64,000 nt of DNA from DUPQ01 sp041678685 (lineage in GTDB: Bacteria; Bacillota; Clostridia; DUPQ01): contig JBAYNV010000002.1 of the NCBI GenBank assembly GCA_041678685.1, positions 1-64,000 of the forward strand, read 5' to 3'. Below are positions 45,463 to 54,163 of this stretch, one piece after another; within the stretch, counting starts at the first letter, position 1; every line of letters starts with the position of its first letter. The notes under the pieces are model-generated. The model was not told the DNA's origin and searched no databases. It saw only the letters and a program-made list of their open reading frames with translations. The translations under genes were made by a program, and so were the position numbers.

Positions 45463-46122
45463 ATGAAAAGAGCACTGATCATGTGGGGCGGCTGGAAAGG
45501 CCATGAACCTGAACAGGTAGGTATCATTTTTGAGAATGTGTTGGAAAAAGAAGGATTTGAAGTTACGAGGACCGATACGCAGGATGTTTTAGGAGATCTT
45601 TCGGCACTGAAAGAATTTGATCTTTTCATTCCTCTTTGGACCATGGGTGAGATCGCAAACGATTATGTCAATAATGTCAGCGAAGCTTTAGGTGAATTCG
45701 GAGTCGGAATGGCGGGTTGCCACGGCGGGATGTGCGATTCATTCAGGCAGAGCACGAAATGGCAGTTTATAACCGGATCGCAGTGGGTCGACCATCCGGG
45801 TAATGACGGAACAGAATATATGGTAAATATCAAAAAAACATCTGATTCAGAGATCATTAAAGGGATAGATGATTTTAAGGTGACATCGGAGCAGTATTAC
45901 ATACATGTCGATCCTGCAGTAAATGTACTGGCTACAACAAGATTCCCTCTAAAACCCGGTTATTATACGGCAAACGGAGCAGTTGATGTTCCGGTAGTCT
46001 ATACGAAGAGATGGGGAAAAGCCAAAATTTTCTATAACAGCCTTGGACATGTTGCAAATGTGTTTGATATACCTGAAGCTTTGGAATTAATGCGCCGGGG
46101 ATTTTTATGGGCGGCAAGATAA
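45463..46122 (+). CDS. ThuA-like (glutamine amidotransferase-fold) protein
   Basis: A 219-aa ThuA-domain protein. It has the glutaminase-like fold seen in ThuA of trehalose utilisation: MWGGWKGHEP at 8-17, a GMAGCHGGMCDSF segment where glutaminases have the nucleophile elbow, HPGNDGTEY, and a final GHVANVFD stretch. Family members commonly pair with Gfo/Idh/MocA dehydrogenases in sugar or 3-keto-glycoside metabolism, and such a gene follows 11 nt later. The substrate is unknown. An AATAGGAG site supports the ATG. Confidence 0.85.
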   Translation: MKRALIMWGGWKGHEPEQVGIIFENVLEKEGFEVTRTDTQDVLGDLSALKEFDLFIPLWTMGEIANDYVNNVSEALGEFGVGMAGCHGGMCDSFRQSTKWQFITGSQWVDHPGNDGTEYMVNIKKTSDSEIIKGIDDFKVTSEQYYIHVDPAVNVLATTRFPLKPGYYTANGAVDVPVVYTKRWGKAKIFYNSLGHVANVFDIPEALELMRRGFLWAAR

Positions 46123-46133
46123 GGAGAGCATAA

Positions 46134-47237
46134 ATGAAAAAGGTAAATTTGGGAATAGTGGGATGCGGATGTATAAGCGGTATATATTTTAAGAACCTTA
46201 CTACTGTGTTTAATGACATAATCAACGTATATGCATGTGCTGACCTGATTAAGGAAAGAGTCGAAAAAGCAGCACAGGAATATAATGTGCCTCATATAAT
46301 GACTTTTGAAGAGATGCTTATATGCGAAGATATTGAATTGATCCTGTGCATCACACAGCCATGCTTCCATTATGATATCTGTAAAAGGGCTTTACTTGCC
46401 GGCAAGAATGTTTATACTGAAAAACCATTAAGTCTTGAATTCGGTCAGGGTAAAGAGCTTATGGATATAGCAAAAGAGAAGGGTCTGCTTCTTGGAGGCG
46501 CTCCGGATACCTTCATGGGAGCCGGGATACAGACATGCAGGAAGCTCATAGATGACGGATATATAGGTGATATAGTCGGAGCTACAGCCTTCATGATGAG
46601 CAAAGGCCATGAAAGCTGGCATCCGGATCCTGAGTTCTATTACAAAGCAGGCGGAGGGCCGATGTTCGATATGGGACCGTATTACATAACGGCTCTCATA
46701 AATCTGATGGGATCAGTAAAAATCGTAGCAGGCATGAACAACACTGCATTCGAAGAAAGAACGATCACAAGCCAGCCTCATTATATGGAGAAGATTAGAG
46801 TTGAGACGCCAACCCATGTATCGGCAATGTTATGTTTCACAAGCGGAGCGACCGCAAGCATCATAACAACATTTGACTGTAAAAAGAGCGATCTGCCTCT
46901 GATAGAGATATATGGAACAAAGGGAAGCATCAAAGTTCCTGATCCGAACTGCTTTGGAGGACCCGTCATGTTAGCGACATCCGATGGAACAGGGTATAAG
47001 GAAGTACCGCTCACTCATATTTATAATGAGAACAGCAGAGGGCTGGGGCTTGCTGATATGGCTTTAAGCATACGTACCAAGGATGCACCAAGAGCGGGTT
47101 GTCAGCAGAACGGCCATGTACTGGAAATAATGGATGCGGTTTTCAGGAGTTTTAAAACCGGCAGATATTATAAAATGACAACAAAATACAGAAGAATGAA
47201 GCCTATGAGCCGTGATATCATAAAGGGACAGATCTGA
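46134..47237 (+). CDS. Gfo/Idh/MocA-family oxidoreductase
   Basis: A 367-aa NAD(P)-dependent sugar or cyclitol dehydrogenase. The nucleotide-binding start GIVGCGCISGIYF (5-17) is followed by TEKPLSLEF, where the EKP motif carries the catalytic lysine, and GGGPMFDMGPYYITAL, which holds the family's C-terminal-domain signature. No signal peptide is present. It is co-transcribed with the ThuA-like gene (11-nt gap, GGAGAG site). Together they may oxidise or isomerise a disaccharide or sugar acid, but no transporter or hydrolase is adjacent to identify it. Confidence 0.87.
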   Translation: MKKVNLGIVGCGCISGIYFKNLTTVFNDIINVYACADLIKERVEKAAQEYNVPHIMTFEEMLICEDIELILCITQPCFHYDICKRALLAGKNVYTEKPLSLEFGQGKELMDIAKEKGLLLGGAPDTFMGAGIQTCRKLIDDGYIGDIVGATAFMMSKGHESWHPDPEFYYKAGGGPMFDMGPYYITALINLMGSVKIVAGMNNTAFEERTITSQPHYMEKIRVETPTHVSAMLCFTSGATASIITTFDCKKSDLPLIEIYGTKGSIKVPDPNCFGGPVMLATSDGTGYKEVPLTHIYNENSRGLGLADMALSIRTKDAPRAGCQQNGHVLEIMDAVFRSFKTGRYYKMTTKYRRMKPMSRDIIKGQI

Positions 47238-47253
47238 CGGTAAAAAAATATGC

Positions 47254-47282
47254 TTGATATGGTAGATTTTCTGTGTTATATT
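47254..47282 (+). promoter_or_regulatory. secG promoter
   Basis: TTGATA (47254-47259), a 17-nt spacer and TATATT (47277-47282) preceded by TGT, an extended -10. It lies 29 nt before the secG ATG. Confidence 0.65.
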
Positions 47283-47311
47283 AGTAAGGCTTGAAATTTG
47301 GGAGGTAACGA

Positions 47312-47557
47312 ATGAGTGACACATTGAAGATAGTAGTTGGTATTGTACATATAATAGTATGTCTTGCAGTAATAGTAATGGTACTGATGCAATCCGGTAA
47401 ATCAGGCGGATTGTCCGGAAGCATAGCAGGCGGAGCGGAAACCTTCTTCGGGAAAACCAAAGGTAAAGCAATAGATCAGATCCTTGGCAAGTATACAGTA
47501 TATATAGCAATATTCTTTGCAGTTACAGCTATACTCCTTTACCTTATATTAAAATGA
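47312..47557 (+). CDS. secG: Protein translocase subunit SecG
   Basis: The small subunit of the SecYEG channel. Its 81 residues contain two membrane helices (about 5-25 and 58-80) around the conserved cytoplasmic loop LMQSGKSGGLSGSIAGGAE, which is diagnostic. A GGGAGGT site precedes the ATG. It is monocistronic, with its own promoter and terminator; the usual rnr-smpB partners do not follow. Confidence 0.95.
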   Translation: MSDTLKIVVGIVHIIVCLAVIVMVLMQSGKSGGLSGSIAGGAETFFGKTKGKAIDQILGKYTVYIAIFFAVTAILLYLILK

Positions 47558-47602
47558 TCGTCTGCTGAACGTTATATTTGATTTTCGATCCTAATTCACA
47601 TG

Positions 47603-47625
47603 AAAAGACCATAACGGTCTTTTTT
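47603..47625 (+). terminator. Rho-independent terminator after secG
   Basis: AAAAGACC (47603-47610) pairs perfectly with GGTCTTTT (47616-47623) around the loop ATAAC, and the T run continues to 47625. Confidence 0.9.
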
Positions 47626-47676
47626 GATTTGCCTTAACGGATGTTCGATCAGTCTGTATGAAATGTGCAGATTACG

Positions 47677-47685
47677 TGATATAAT
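47677..47685 (+). promoter_or_regulatory. Extended -10 promoter of the ruvCAB operon
   Basis: TGATATAAT, the same extended -10 as before miaB, lies 20 nt upstream of the ruvC ATG. The -35 region is poor. I see no LexA box here, so SOS control of ruvCAB is not supported by this sequence. Confidence 0.6.
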
Positions 47686-47705
47686 CAGAAAATAAGGAGT
47701 ATTCT

Positions 47706-48209
47706 ATGCGGATAATGGGTATCGATCCCGGATTTGCTATAATGGGTTATGGGATCATAAACTATGATAACGGTAAAGTGGAAGTGCTTGAATATGGAGT
47801 CATAAAGACCGAAGCACACACAGATTTCAACAAAAGACTGCTGGCCAATTATATGGGAATAAAGGAAGTATTGGATAGGTATGAACCTGATCATGTAGCA
47901 ATGGAATCCTTATTCTATAACACGAACCAGAAGACCGTGATAAATGTCTGCCAGTCAAGAGGTGTAGCGGTACTGGCTGTGGCTCAGAAAGACAAACCTT
48001 TTTTTGAATACACTCCGCTTCAGATAAAACAGGCTCTTGTGGGTTATGGCAGGGCGGACAAGAACCAGGTACAGCAGATGGTTAAAGTATTAGGTAACCT
48101 GAAAGATATCCCAAAACCTGATGATGCTGCCGATGCTCTGGCTGTTGCCATATGTCATGCGAATTCCTACAGAGCTGAAAGGATTATGAAGAAATGTACG
48201 AATATATAA
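47706..48209 (+). CDS. ruvC: Holliday junction resolvase RuvC
   Basis: Cuts Holliday junctions after RuvAB branch migration. The RNase H-like fold begins MRIMGIDPGFAIMGYG with the first catalytic aspartate at D7; AMESLF provides the catalytic glutamate, and KPDDAADALAVAICH the final aspartates. Length is 167 aa. The end overlaps ruvA by 16 nt. Confidence 0.96.
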   Translation: MRIMGIDPGFAIMGYGIINYDNGKVEVLEYGVIKTEAHTDFNKRLLANYMGIKEVLDRYEPDHVAMESLFYNTNQKTVINVCQSRGVAVLAVAQKDKPFFEYTPLQIKQALVGYGRADKNQVQQMVKVLGNLKDIPKPDDAADALAVAICHANSYRAERIMKKCTNI

Positions 48210-48784
48210 AAGGGAAACTGATAACGAAAAAACAGGATCATGTCGTCATAGATAATAACGGTATAGGATTCAAGATATTTACCAGCCTGCATTCCATGAC
48301 AAAGATGCAGCCGGATGACGATGTCCTGATGCATACATACCTTCATGTAAGGGAAGACATTATGCAGATATTCGGATTTGCGGAAGAGGAAGAGCTTTTT
48401 CTTTTCAATCTGCTTATAAGCATATCAGGTATCGGTCCAAAAGCAGCTCTGTCGATACTTTCAGTTATGACACCGTCGGAGGTAGCTTTATCGGTCGTCA
48501 GCGATGATGCCGCATCTCTGTCAAAAGCTCCGGGTGTAGGTAAGAAGACAGCAATGAGGATAATACTTGAGCTTAAAGACAAATTAAAAGGATTGGCTAT
48601 TTCTGAAAAACCGTCAGTCAATGAATGTATATCGAAAGACGATAAATATGATGAGATAACCAATGCGCTTCTGGTACTTGGGTATCAGCCAAAATATGCA
48701 CAGGAAGCTTTAGATCATGTATATGATATGAATGATACACTGCAGAACAATATCAGAAAAGCACTAAATTACCTGAAAAAATAG
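48194..48784 (+). CDS. ruvA: Holliday junction branch migration protein RuvA
   Basis: Tetrameric junction-binding subunit that loads RuvB. The OB-fold N-terminus (MYEYIKGKL) is followed by two helix-hairpin-helix motifs (ISGIGPKAALSIL and APGVGKKTAMRIILEL) and a short C-terminal RuvB-contact domain (ALLVLGYQPKYAQEAL). Length is 196 aa. It overlaps ruvC by 16 nt, with ruvB 14 nt downstream. Confidence 0.95.
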   Translation: MYEYIKGKLITKKQDHVVIDNNGIGFKIFTSLHSMTKMQPDDDVLMHTYLHVREDIMQIFGFAEEEELFLFNLLISISGIGPKAALSILSVMTPSEVALSVVSDDAASLSKAPGVGKKTAMRIILELKDKLKGLAISEKPSVNECISKDDKYDEITNALLVLGYQPKYAQEALDHVYDMNDTLQNNIRKALNYLKK

Positions 48785-48798
48785 GAGATCATGATTTA

Positions 48799-49800
48799 AT
48801 GGATGAAGAAAGATTTGTAACACCTACTTTTATTAAGAACGATCAGAGTGAAACCACACTTCGTCCCAAAGTTTTCGAAGAATATTTTGGGCAGGTAAAA
48901 ATAAAAGCGAATCTCAAGGTTTTTATAGAAGCTGCAAAAAAGAGAAATGAACCGATAGACCATGTTCTTCTTGCAGGCCCTCCGGGACTGGGAAAAACCA
49001 CTCTTGCAGGGATAATCGCATCAGAAATGGGTGCGAACATAAGGGTGACAAGCGGACCCGCGATCGAGAAAGCAGGGGATCTTGCTGCAATTCTTACGAA
49101 CTTAAATGAAAACGATGTGTTATTTATTGATGAGATACACAGGTTGAATAAGACTGTAGAAGAGATCCTGTATCCGGCAATGGAGGATTTTGCTCTTGAT
49201 ATTATAATAGGTAAAGGACCAAGCGCAAAGACAATCAGACTCGATCTTAACCGTTTTACCCTTATCGGAGCAACAACTAAGACAGGAATGCTTTCATCGC
49301 CGTTAAGAGACAGATTTGGCGTTACATGCAGGTTGGAAATGTATTCTACGGATGAACTCTGTCAGATAGTGAACAGAAGCGCAGGATTATTAAACATTAA
49401 TATAAACGAATACGGGGCGAGTGAGATAGCAAGAAGATCACGCGGTACTCCAAGGATCGCAAACAGGCTGTTAAAAAGGATAAGAGACTTTGCACAGGTC
49501 GAAGGCGAAGATGTAATTACAAGTGAAATAGCGGATTTCGGATTGTCAAAACTTGAGATTGATAAACTCGGGTTGGATAATACTGACAGAGCGATACTAG
49601 AAACAATAGTCAAAAAGTTTGCAGGAGGCCCTGTAGGGGTCGGCACCCTTGCATCAAGTATAAACGAGGAAAGAGACACCATTGAGGATGTATACGAACC
49701 ATATCTGCTGCAGTTAGGCTTCATTAAAAAGACTCCGAAAGGAAGATGCGCTACCCGCCTGGCATATGAGCATCTGAATATACCATATGAGCAAAAATAG
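48799..49800 (+). CDS. ruvB: Holliday junction DNA helicase RuvB
   Basis: Hexameric AAA+ motor of branch migration. LRPKVFEEYFGQ is the family N-terminus. Walker A is GPPGLGKTT near 56-64, Walker B DVLFIDEIHRL, sensor 1 GATTK, then an arginine-finger LSSPLRDRFG and the winged-helix C-terminus ending in a GRCATRLAYEHL segment. Length is 333 aa. Its end overlaps queH by 14 nt. Confidence 0.97.
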   Translation: MDEERFVTPTFIKNDQSETTLRPKVFEEYFGQVKIKANLKVFIEAAKKRNEPIDHVLLAGPPGLGKTTLAGIIASEMGANIRVTSGPAIEKAGDLAAILTNLNENDVLFIDEIHRLNKTVEEILYPAMEDFALDIIIGKGPSAKTIRLDLNRFTLIGATTKTGMLSSPLRDRFGVTCRLEMYSTDELCQIVNRSAGLLNININEYGASEIARRSRGTPRIANRLLKRIRDFAQVEGEDVITSEIADFGLSKLEIDKLGLDNTDRAILETIVKKFAGGPVGVGTLASSINEERDTIEDVYEPYLLQLGFIKKTPKGRCATRLAYEHLNIPYEQK

Positions 49801-50338
49801 TTTGCTGCTGCACACATGTTGCGCACCATGCCTTGTATATGTTCATAAAAAACTGAATGAATTGGGATCAGGATTTGATTCCTACTTTTACAATCCCAAC
49901 ATCCATCCGGTTATGGAGCACAGAAAAAGACTGGAAACGCTTACTGGGTATTGTGAAAGGTTTTCCATTGATCTTATAAAGAATGAGGAATTCCTTCAGG
50001 AACGCTGGGAATGCAAAGGCTATGAATGCCTGGACTGTTACAGGCTCAGGATGGAAGAAACGGCAAGATACGCAAAAGAACACGGATACAATGCTTTTTC
50101 CACCACATTACTAGTAAGTATTTATCAAAAACACGAAATAATAAAACAAGTGTGTAATGACATGGCCGAAAAATATGGGATAGAATTCTTTTATTATGAT
50201 TTTCGTGAAGGTTTCAGGGAAGGCCAGAATATGGCAAAAGAACTCGGATTATACAGACAGAAATACTGTGGATGCATAAACTCATATAACAGCTCTGTAT
50301 TCAAAGACAAAATAACATGGACAGAGGAAAACAGATGA
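49787..50338 (+). CDS. queH: Epoxyqueuosine reductase QueH
   Basis: Reduces epoxyqueuosine to queuosine at tRNA position 34, the last step of queuosine synthesis; it is the non-homologous alternative to QueG. Diagnostic cysteines are HTCCAPC at 9-15, ECLDCYRLR, and KYCGC near the end, proposed ligands of an iron-sulfur cluster and a second metal; FYNPNIHP is also a family signature. Length is 183 aa. The ATG lies inside ruvB and the stop overlaps the next ATG. No other queuosine genes are in view. Confidence 0.92.
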   Translation: MSKNSLLLHTCCAPCLVYVHKKLNELGSGFDSYFYNPNIHPVMEHRKRLETLTGYCERFSIDLIKNEEFLQERWECKGYECLDCYRLRMEETARYAKEHGYNAFSTTLLVSIYQKHEIIKQVCNDMAEKYGIEFFYYDFREGFREGQNMAKELGLYRQKYCGCINSYNSSVFKDKITWTEENR

Positions 50339-51558
50339 ACAAGACGATTTTCGATAAAAACAGAATATACATATTTGACGGATCGAAAGGATATATGCTG
50401 CAAAAAGCAGGATTGAAAAAAAATGAAGCTGCAGAGGAATACAATATCACAAATCCTGATATCGTTGAGAATATCTATAGGATGTACTGCGATGCGGGAA
50501 GCGATATCATACAAACTAACACATTGTGCTCAAACTCGGTATTCCTTAAGCGTCACGGGCTGGAGGACAAACTTGATCAGATCAATGAAGCAGGTATCGA
50601 ACTTGCCAGAAAAGCAGTAAATGGCAGGGACATTCTTGTAGCAGCGTCAATAGGGCCCATCGGTGAGCTTTTAGCACCAAACGGTAACATGGGATTTGAT
50701 CAGGCTTATGATATTTTCAAGGAACACATATATGCATGCAGAGGTGCTGATATCATCAATTTTGAGACCTTTTCAGATCTGAAGGAGATGAGGATCGCTC
50801 TTCTGGCAAACCAGGAGACGATCAACAAATCTGTAATCTGTAATATGACATATGAAAAGAATGCGATGACTTTAATGGGTAATCCGCCTTATGTATGTGC
50901 GGGACTGCTTAAAAAAATGGGAGCGGATGTAGTAGGCGTGAACTGCTCATACGGCCCGGAATCAATGAGCGTTATCTTAAAGTCTATGGCTTCTTTTGAG
51001 GATTTTCTGTGTGTAAAACCAAATGCCGGGAAACCCGTATATATCGAAGGCAAAGCCGTTTATATGCAAAGCAGGGAGGATTTCTGCAGTTATTCAGGAG
51101 ACCTTGTTCAATACAACATAGGAATAATTGGCGGCTGCTGCGGCACTACTCCTGATTATATATGCGGTATGAAGGATATAAAGGATCAAAAGAGGATCAT
51201 AAGTATACCGGGTGATAAGGGCAACTACATATTTTCACAGTATGAAGTACTGGATATGGACAGGGAATATTCCTGTTATGAATGGGAAATAGGAGACAGC
51301 GGAATCGCTTTCTATCTTGATATGGTATACGATATTTGCGATAAGGAAAAAGATGCATATATACTGAAGTATAACGGTAATGACAGCAGATTCTTTGCTG
51401 ATTTTACCGACAATGTACAGAGTATAATTAAAAAACCTCTTATCTTTTCATGCAGCGACCAGAATGTGCTTGATGCTGCGCTAAGGGTATATAGCGGAAT
51501 CGCCGGAGTAACACAGAATCATAAAGGCCGCTATGGGTCGGTCAAAATAAGTAAATAA
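50335..51558 (+). CDS. Homocysteine S-methyltransferase-domain protein with short C-terminal extension
   Basis: Residues 1-285 form a homocysteine-binding barrel as in the first module of MetH: FDGSKGYMLQ, IIQTNTL, ASIGPIGELL, and zinc cysteines C204 (GVNCSYGP), C268 and C269 (GGCCGTT). The last 120 residues do not match a full pterin, cobalamin or MetF module, though they recall the first strands of the pterin-binding barrel. The 407-aa length is far below MetH. Methyl donor is therefore unclear: S-methylmethionine, a separate corrinoid or folate partner, or others are possible. ATG 50335 with AGAGGA upstream is preferred over an in-frame ATG at 50317. It closes the ruvCAB-queH run. Confidence 0.82.
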   Translation: MNKTIFDKNRIYIFDGSKGYMLQKAGLKKNEAAEEYNITNPDIVENIYRMYCDAGSDIIQTNTLCSNSVFLKRHGLEDKLDQINEAGIELARKAVNGRDILVAASIGPIGELLAPNGNMGFDQAYDIFKEHIYACRGADIINFETFSDLKEMRIALLANQETINKSVICNMTYEKNAMTLMGNPPYVCAGLLKKMGADVVGVNCSYGPESMSVILKSMASFEDFLCVKPNAGKPVYIEGKAVYMQSREDFCSYSGDLVQYNIGIIGGCCGTTPDYICGMKDIKDQKRIISIPGDKGNYIFSQYEVLDMDREYSCYEWEIGDSGIAFYLDMVYDICDKEKDAYILKYNGNDSRFFADFTDNVQSIIKKPLIFSCSDQNVLDAALRVYSGIAGVTQNHKGRYGSVKISK

Positions 51559-51580
51559 CATTAAGGGATCGTCGTGTTAT

Positions 51581-53386
51581 CTAAAAATTTTCGAATTTAG
51601 ACAGAGTAAAACGGAATACAGATCCGTTTGTTCCGTCGCTTTCAGCCCAAAGTTTTTCATTCATGTGGATAAGAGTTTCTTTTGCTATTGAAAGTCCCAG
51701 ACCCGAACCGCTATGTGTCCTTGATTTATCGGATTTATAGAACCTGTCGAAAATATACGGAAGATCATCCTTACTTATACCGCAGCCATTGTCTTCTACA
51801 GAGACAACATACTTGTTTTGGTCTTCGCTCACGCTGATCCTGACAGCACTTGATTCGTCTGAGAACTTCACGGCATTGTCAAGCAAAATGGTCATGATCT
51901 GATCGATCCTATCCATATTACCGTTTACATATATCGGTTCTTCGGGGATATCGCATTTAATCACCATGTTTTTACTGTTCTTTGTGAATGCGAATCTGTC
52001 TGCCTGATCGCGTATGACATCGGTCAGATTTACTTTTTCAGATGCAAATATATCCGAGGAGGACTGGAGCCTTGATAATACCAGAAGATCATTTATAAGT
52101 CTGTTCAGACGGTTCACTTCCATGGATATAAGATCATAATACCTCTGGCGTTTTGCAGGTTCAGTGACGATACCATCCCTTAAGGGATCGATAAGACCCA
52201 TAACGCCTGTCAGAGGCGTTTTTAATTCATGTGATACATTAGCGACATAATCACGCCTTGTCTGTTCAAGTCTGACTTCTTTTGTGATATCGCTGAAGAT
52301 ACCGACAGCTCCGATCACGATGCGGTTCACAAGAAGCGGGGTGATCACTATGAAAATATTGATGCCATTGAAAAAATAAGTTTTCTCTATTGTCGAATTT
52401 TCAGTTATTGAAATATCAAAATCTGTCCAGACATCATTAATAGGTATTATATTTTCCTTTAACGTATCTTTCATATCGGTATTAAAAAGCTTTGAGACAG
52501 CAGGATTTATCACGATGATAGAGCCCTTTGTATCAAGGCATATGATCCCTTCATTCATACCGTTCAGGACTCCTTTTAAAATATTACGTTCGCGTACAAG
52601 CTGGTCCATATTATTGGAAAGCTCCGAAGCCAGATGGTTCATAGCGATCGACAGTTGTCCTATTTCACCAGGATATTTTTCTTCCGCTTTTACTGTAAAA
52701 TCACCTTTTTCCATCGATATCGCTATATCACGGATCTGCATGAGAGGTTTGGTAATACTTTTAGAAAATAGATAAATTGGAAAAAGCATCAGGATAAATA
52801 CGACGATCATTGATATTATAAGGGACTTTGTGATATTAGAAAGCTCCATGCTTATATCATCGACGAATTTGCATATGGTTATTGTCGCTTCAATGGTTCC
52901 GTTATCGGAATATATAGGACGCATAATGATTATCATTTCCGAACCGAAATCATTATCTTTATTTTCAATGGTGAAGTATTGGCCTGTCATTACTTTTTTG
53001 ATATACACACTTAAATAATCTTTATAAAACTTATCCATAGCTTTTTTATCGAATTGGATATTCGCATTTTCACTTTTTGGTACATATGAGTATATTTCAA
53101 CATTAAGTTTGTCGCTGACGACTACATAGCTGCTGAGTATTGTGGATTCAGCCTGAAAAACCTTGTCGAAAAATTTATCCAGTATATCCCTTGTCATCCA
53201 TTCGGTCGGTATCAGGGTAGCAAGCATGTCTGTTTCCTCTTCCAGCCTGTTTATCTGGTTTTCAACGAATATCTTCTCAGAGGATATAGAATACATTACA
53301 ATTGTTGAGATCAGAGCGATAATGATGATAAAAATCACCAGAAAAACTATACGGATAAAAAACGGCTTATTCAGAAGTCTAGTCAT
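51581..53386 (-). CDS. PhoR-like sensor histidine kinase
   Basis: A 601-aa membrane sensor. An N-terminal helix (about 11-31) and a second one (about 185-207) enclose an external sensor domain of 150 residues. A HAMP domain follows (KSITKPLMQIRD), then a PAS domain (about 275-365) with INPAVSKLFN, the phosphoacceptor H386 in SHELKTPLTG, and a HATPase with ILLDNAVKFS (N box), VEDNGCGI (G1), FDRFYKSDKS and SGLGLSIAKE (G2). The TM-sensor-HAMP-PAS order is that of PhoR/WalK-type kinases. Its start overlaps the response regulator by 8 nt. The signal is not evident from sequence. Confidence 0.93.
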   Translation of the reverse strand: MTRLLNKPFFIRIVFLVIFIIIIALISTIVMYSISSEKIFVENQINRLEEETDMLATLIPTEWMTRDILDKFFDKVFQAESTILSSYVVVSDKLNVEIYSYVPKSENANIQFDKKAMDKFYKDYLSVYIKKVMTGQYFTIENKDNDFGSEMIIIMRPIYSDNGTIEATITICKFVDDISMELSNITKSLIISMIVVFILMLFPIYLFSKSITKPLMQIRDIAISMEKGDFTVKAEEKYPGEIGQLSIAMNHLASELSNNMDQLVRERNILKGVLNGMNEGIICLDTKGSIIVINPAVSKLFNTDMKDTLKENIIPINDVWTDFDISITENSTIEKTYFFNGINIFIVITPLLVNRIVIGAVGIFSDITKEVRLEQTRRDYVANVSHELKTPLTGVMGLIDPLRDGIVTEPAKRQRYYDLISMEVNRLNRLINDLLVLSRLQSSSDIFASEKVNLTDVIRDQADRFAFTKNSKNMVIKCDIPEEPIYVNGNMDRIDQIMTILLDNAVKFSDESSAVRISVSEDQNKYVVSVEDNGCGISKDDLPYIFDRFYKSDKSRTHSGSGLGLSIAKETLIHMNEKLWAESDGTNGSVFRFTLSKFENF

Positions 53387-54068
53387 CCATAGCCTCGAAT
53401 TTATAACCTACACCATAAATAGTCTGAATACATTTCTGCATACTGTCCGGAAGTTTTGCGCGTATCCTCTTTATATGCGTATCTATCGTTCTGGTATCAC
53501 CTACATATTCGTATCCCCATATCGCATCCATTATCTGCTCACGTGAAAATACGATCTGAGGATTGGAAACGAGCAGGAAAAGGACTTCTACTTCCTTAGG
53601 AGTTGCATGAGTCTGAACACCATTTATGAAAATGGAATATCTTGTGATGTTGACCTCAAGCTGCTTATATCTGACAACATCAGATATATTATGTTCTTTA
53701 GTGAATTTGGTTCTGCTTAAAACTGCTTTGATCCTGGCAATGACTTCTCTTGCGCTGAAAGGTTTTACAATGTAATCATCGGCGCCAAGATCGAAGCCGA
53801 GCAGTCTGTCGACTTCCTCGCCTTTTGCTGTAAGCATTATGATCGGTATTTCGCTTTTTTCTTTAATTGCCAGGCAGACATCCGTACCGCTCATTTTAGG
53901 CATCATGATGTCAAGTATGACTATATCAAAAGACTGTTCCTTAAACATTCTCAAGGCTTCCTCTCCGTCCATAGCTGAGCTGTGATCAAAATCATATTGA
54001 TCGAAATAAACACCCAATGCCTCATGGACAATGGGATCATCATCACATATAAGAACATTAACTTTCAT
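53379..54068 (-). CDS. OmpR/PhoB-family response regulator
   Basis: A 229-aa DNA-binding response regulator. The receiver domain has CDDDP near 8-12, the phosphoacceptor aspartate in VILDIMMPKMSG (about D53), LTAKGE and KPFSAREV with the conserved lysine. The C-terminal winged helix shows ATPKEVEVLFLLV, SREQIMDAIWG and TIDTHIKRIRAKL. It is translationally coupled to the kinase gene, and its promoter is divergent from patB, so patB is a possible target. Confidence 0.95.
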   Translation of the reverse strand: MKVNVLICDDDPIVHEALGVYFDQYDFDHSSAMDGEEALRMFKEQSFDIVILDIMMPKMSGTDVCLAIKEKSEIPIIMLTAKGEEVDRLLGFDLGADDYIVKPFSAREVIARIKAVLSRTKFTKEHNISDVVRYKQLEVNITRYSIFINGVQTHATPKEVEVLFLLVSNPQIVFSREQIMDAIWGYEYVGDTRTIDTHIKRIRAKLPDSMQKCIQTIYGVGYKFEAMDD

Positions 54069-54088
54069 ATTTTAACCTCTTGATGTCC

Positions 54089-54117
54089 ATTATAACAAAA
54101 ATATCTGTATGGGGCAA
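54089..54117 (-). promoter_or_regulatory. Promoter of the two-component operon
   Basis: On the minus strand TTGCCC (complement of 54112-54117), a 17-nt spacer and TATAAT (complement of 54089-54094), with TGT making an extended -10. The spacer contains ACAGATAT. Confidence 0.6.
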
Positions 54118-54131
54118 ACGCCTGTTAAGAG

Positions 54132-54140
54132 TGGTATAAT
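54132..54140 (+). promoter_or_regulatory. Extended -10 promoter of patB
   Basis: TGGTATAAT lies 23 nt upstream of the patB TTG start. Its -35 region would coincide with the -35 of the divergent two-component promoter, so the two transcription units share about 50 bp. Confidence 0.55.
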
Positions 54141-54163
54141 ATCTGCGAAAGGCGGCACGGAAC

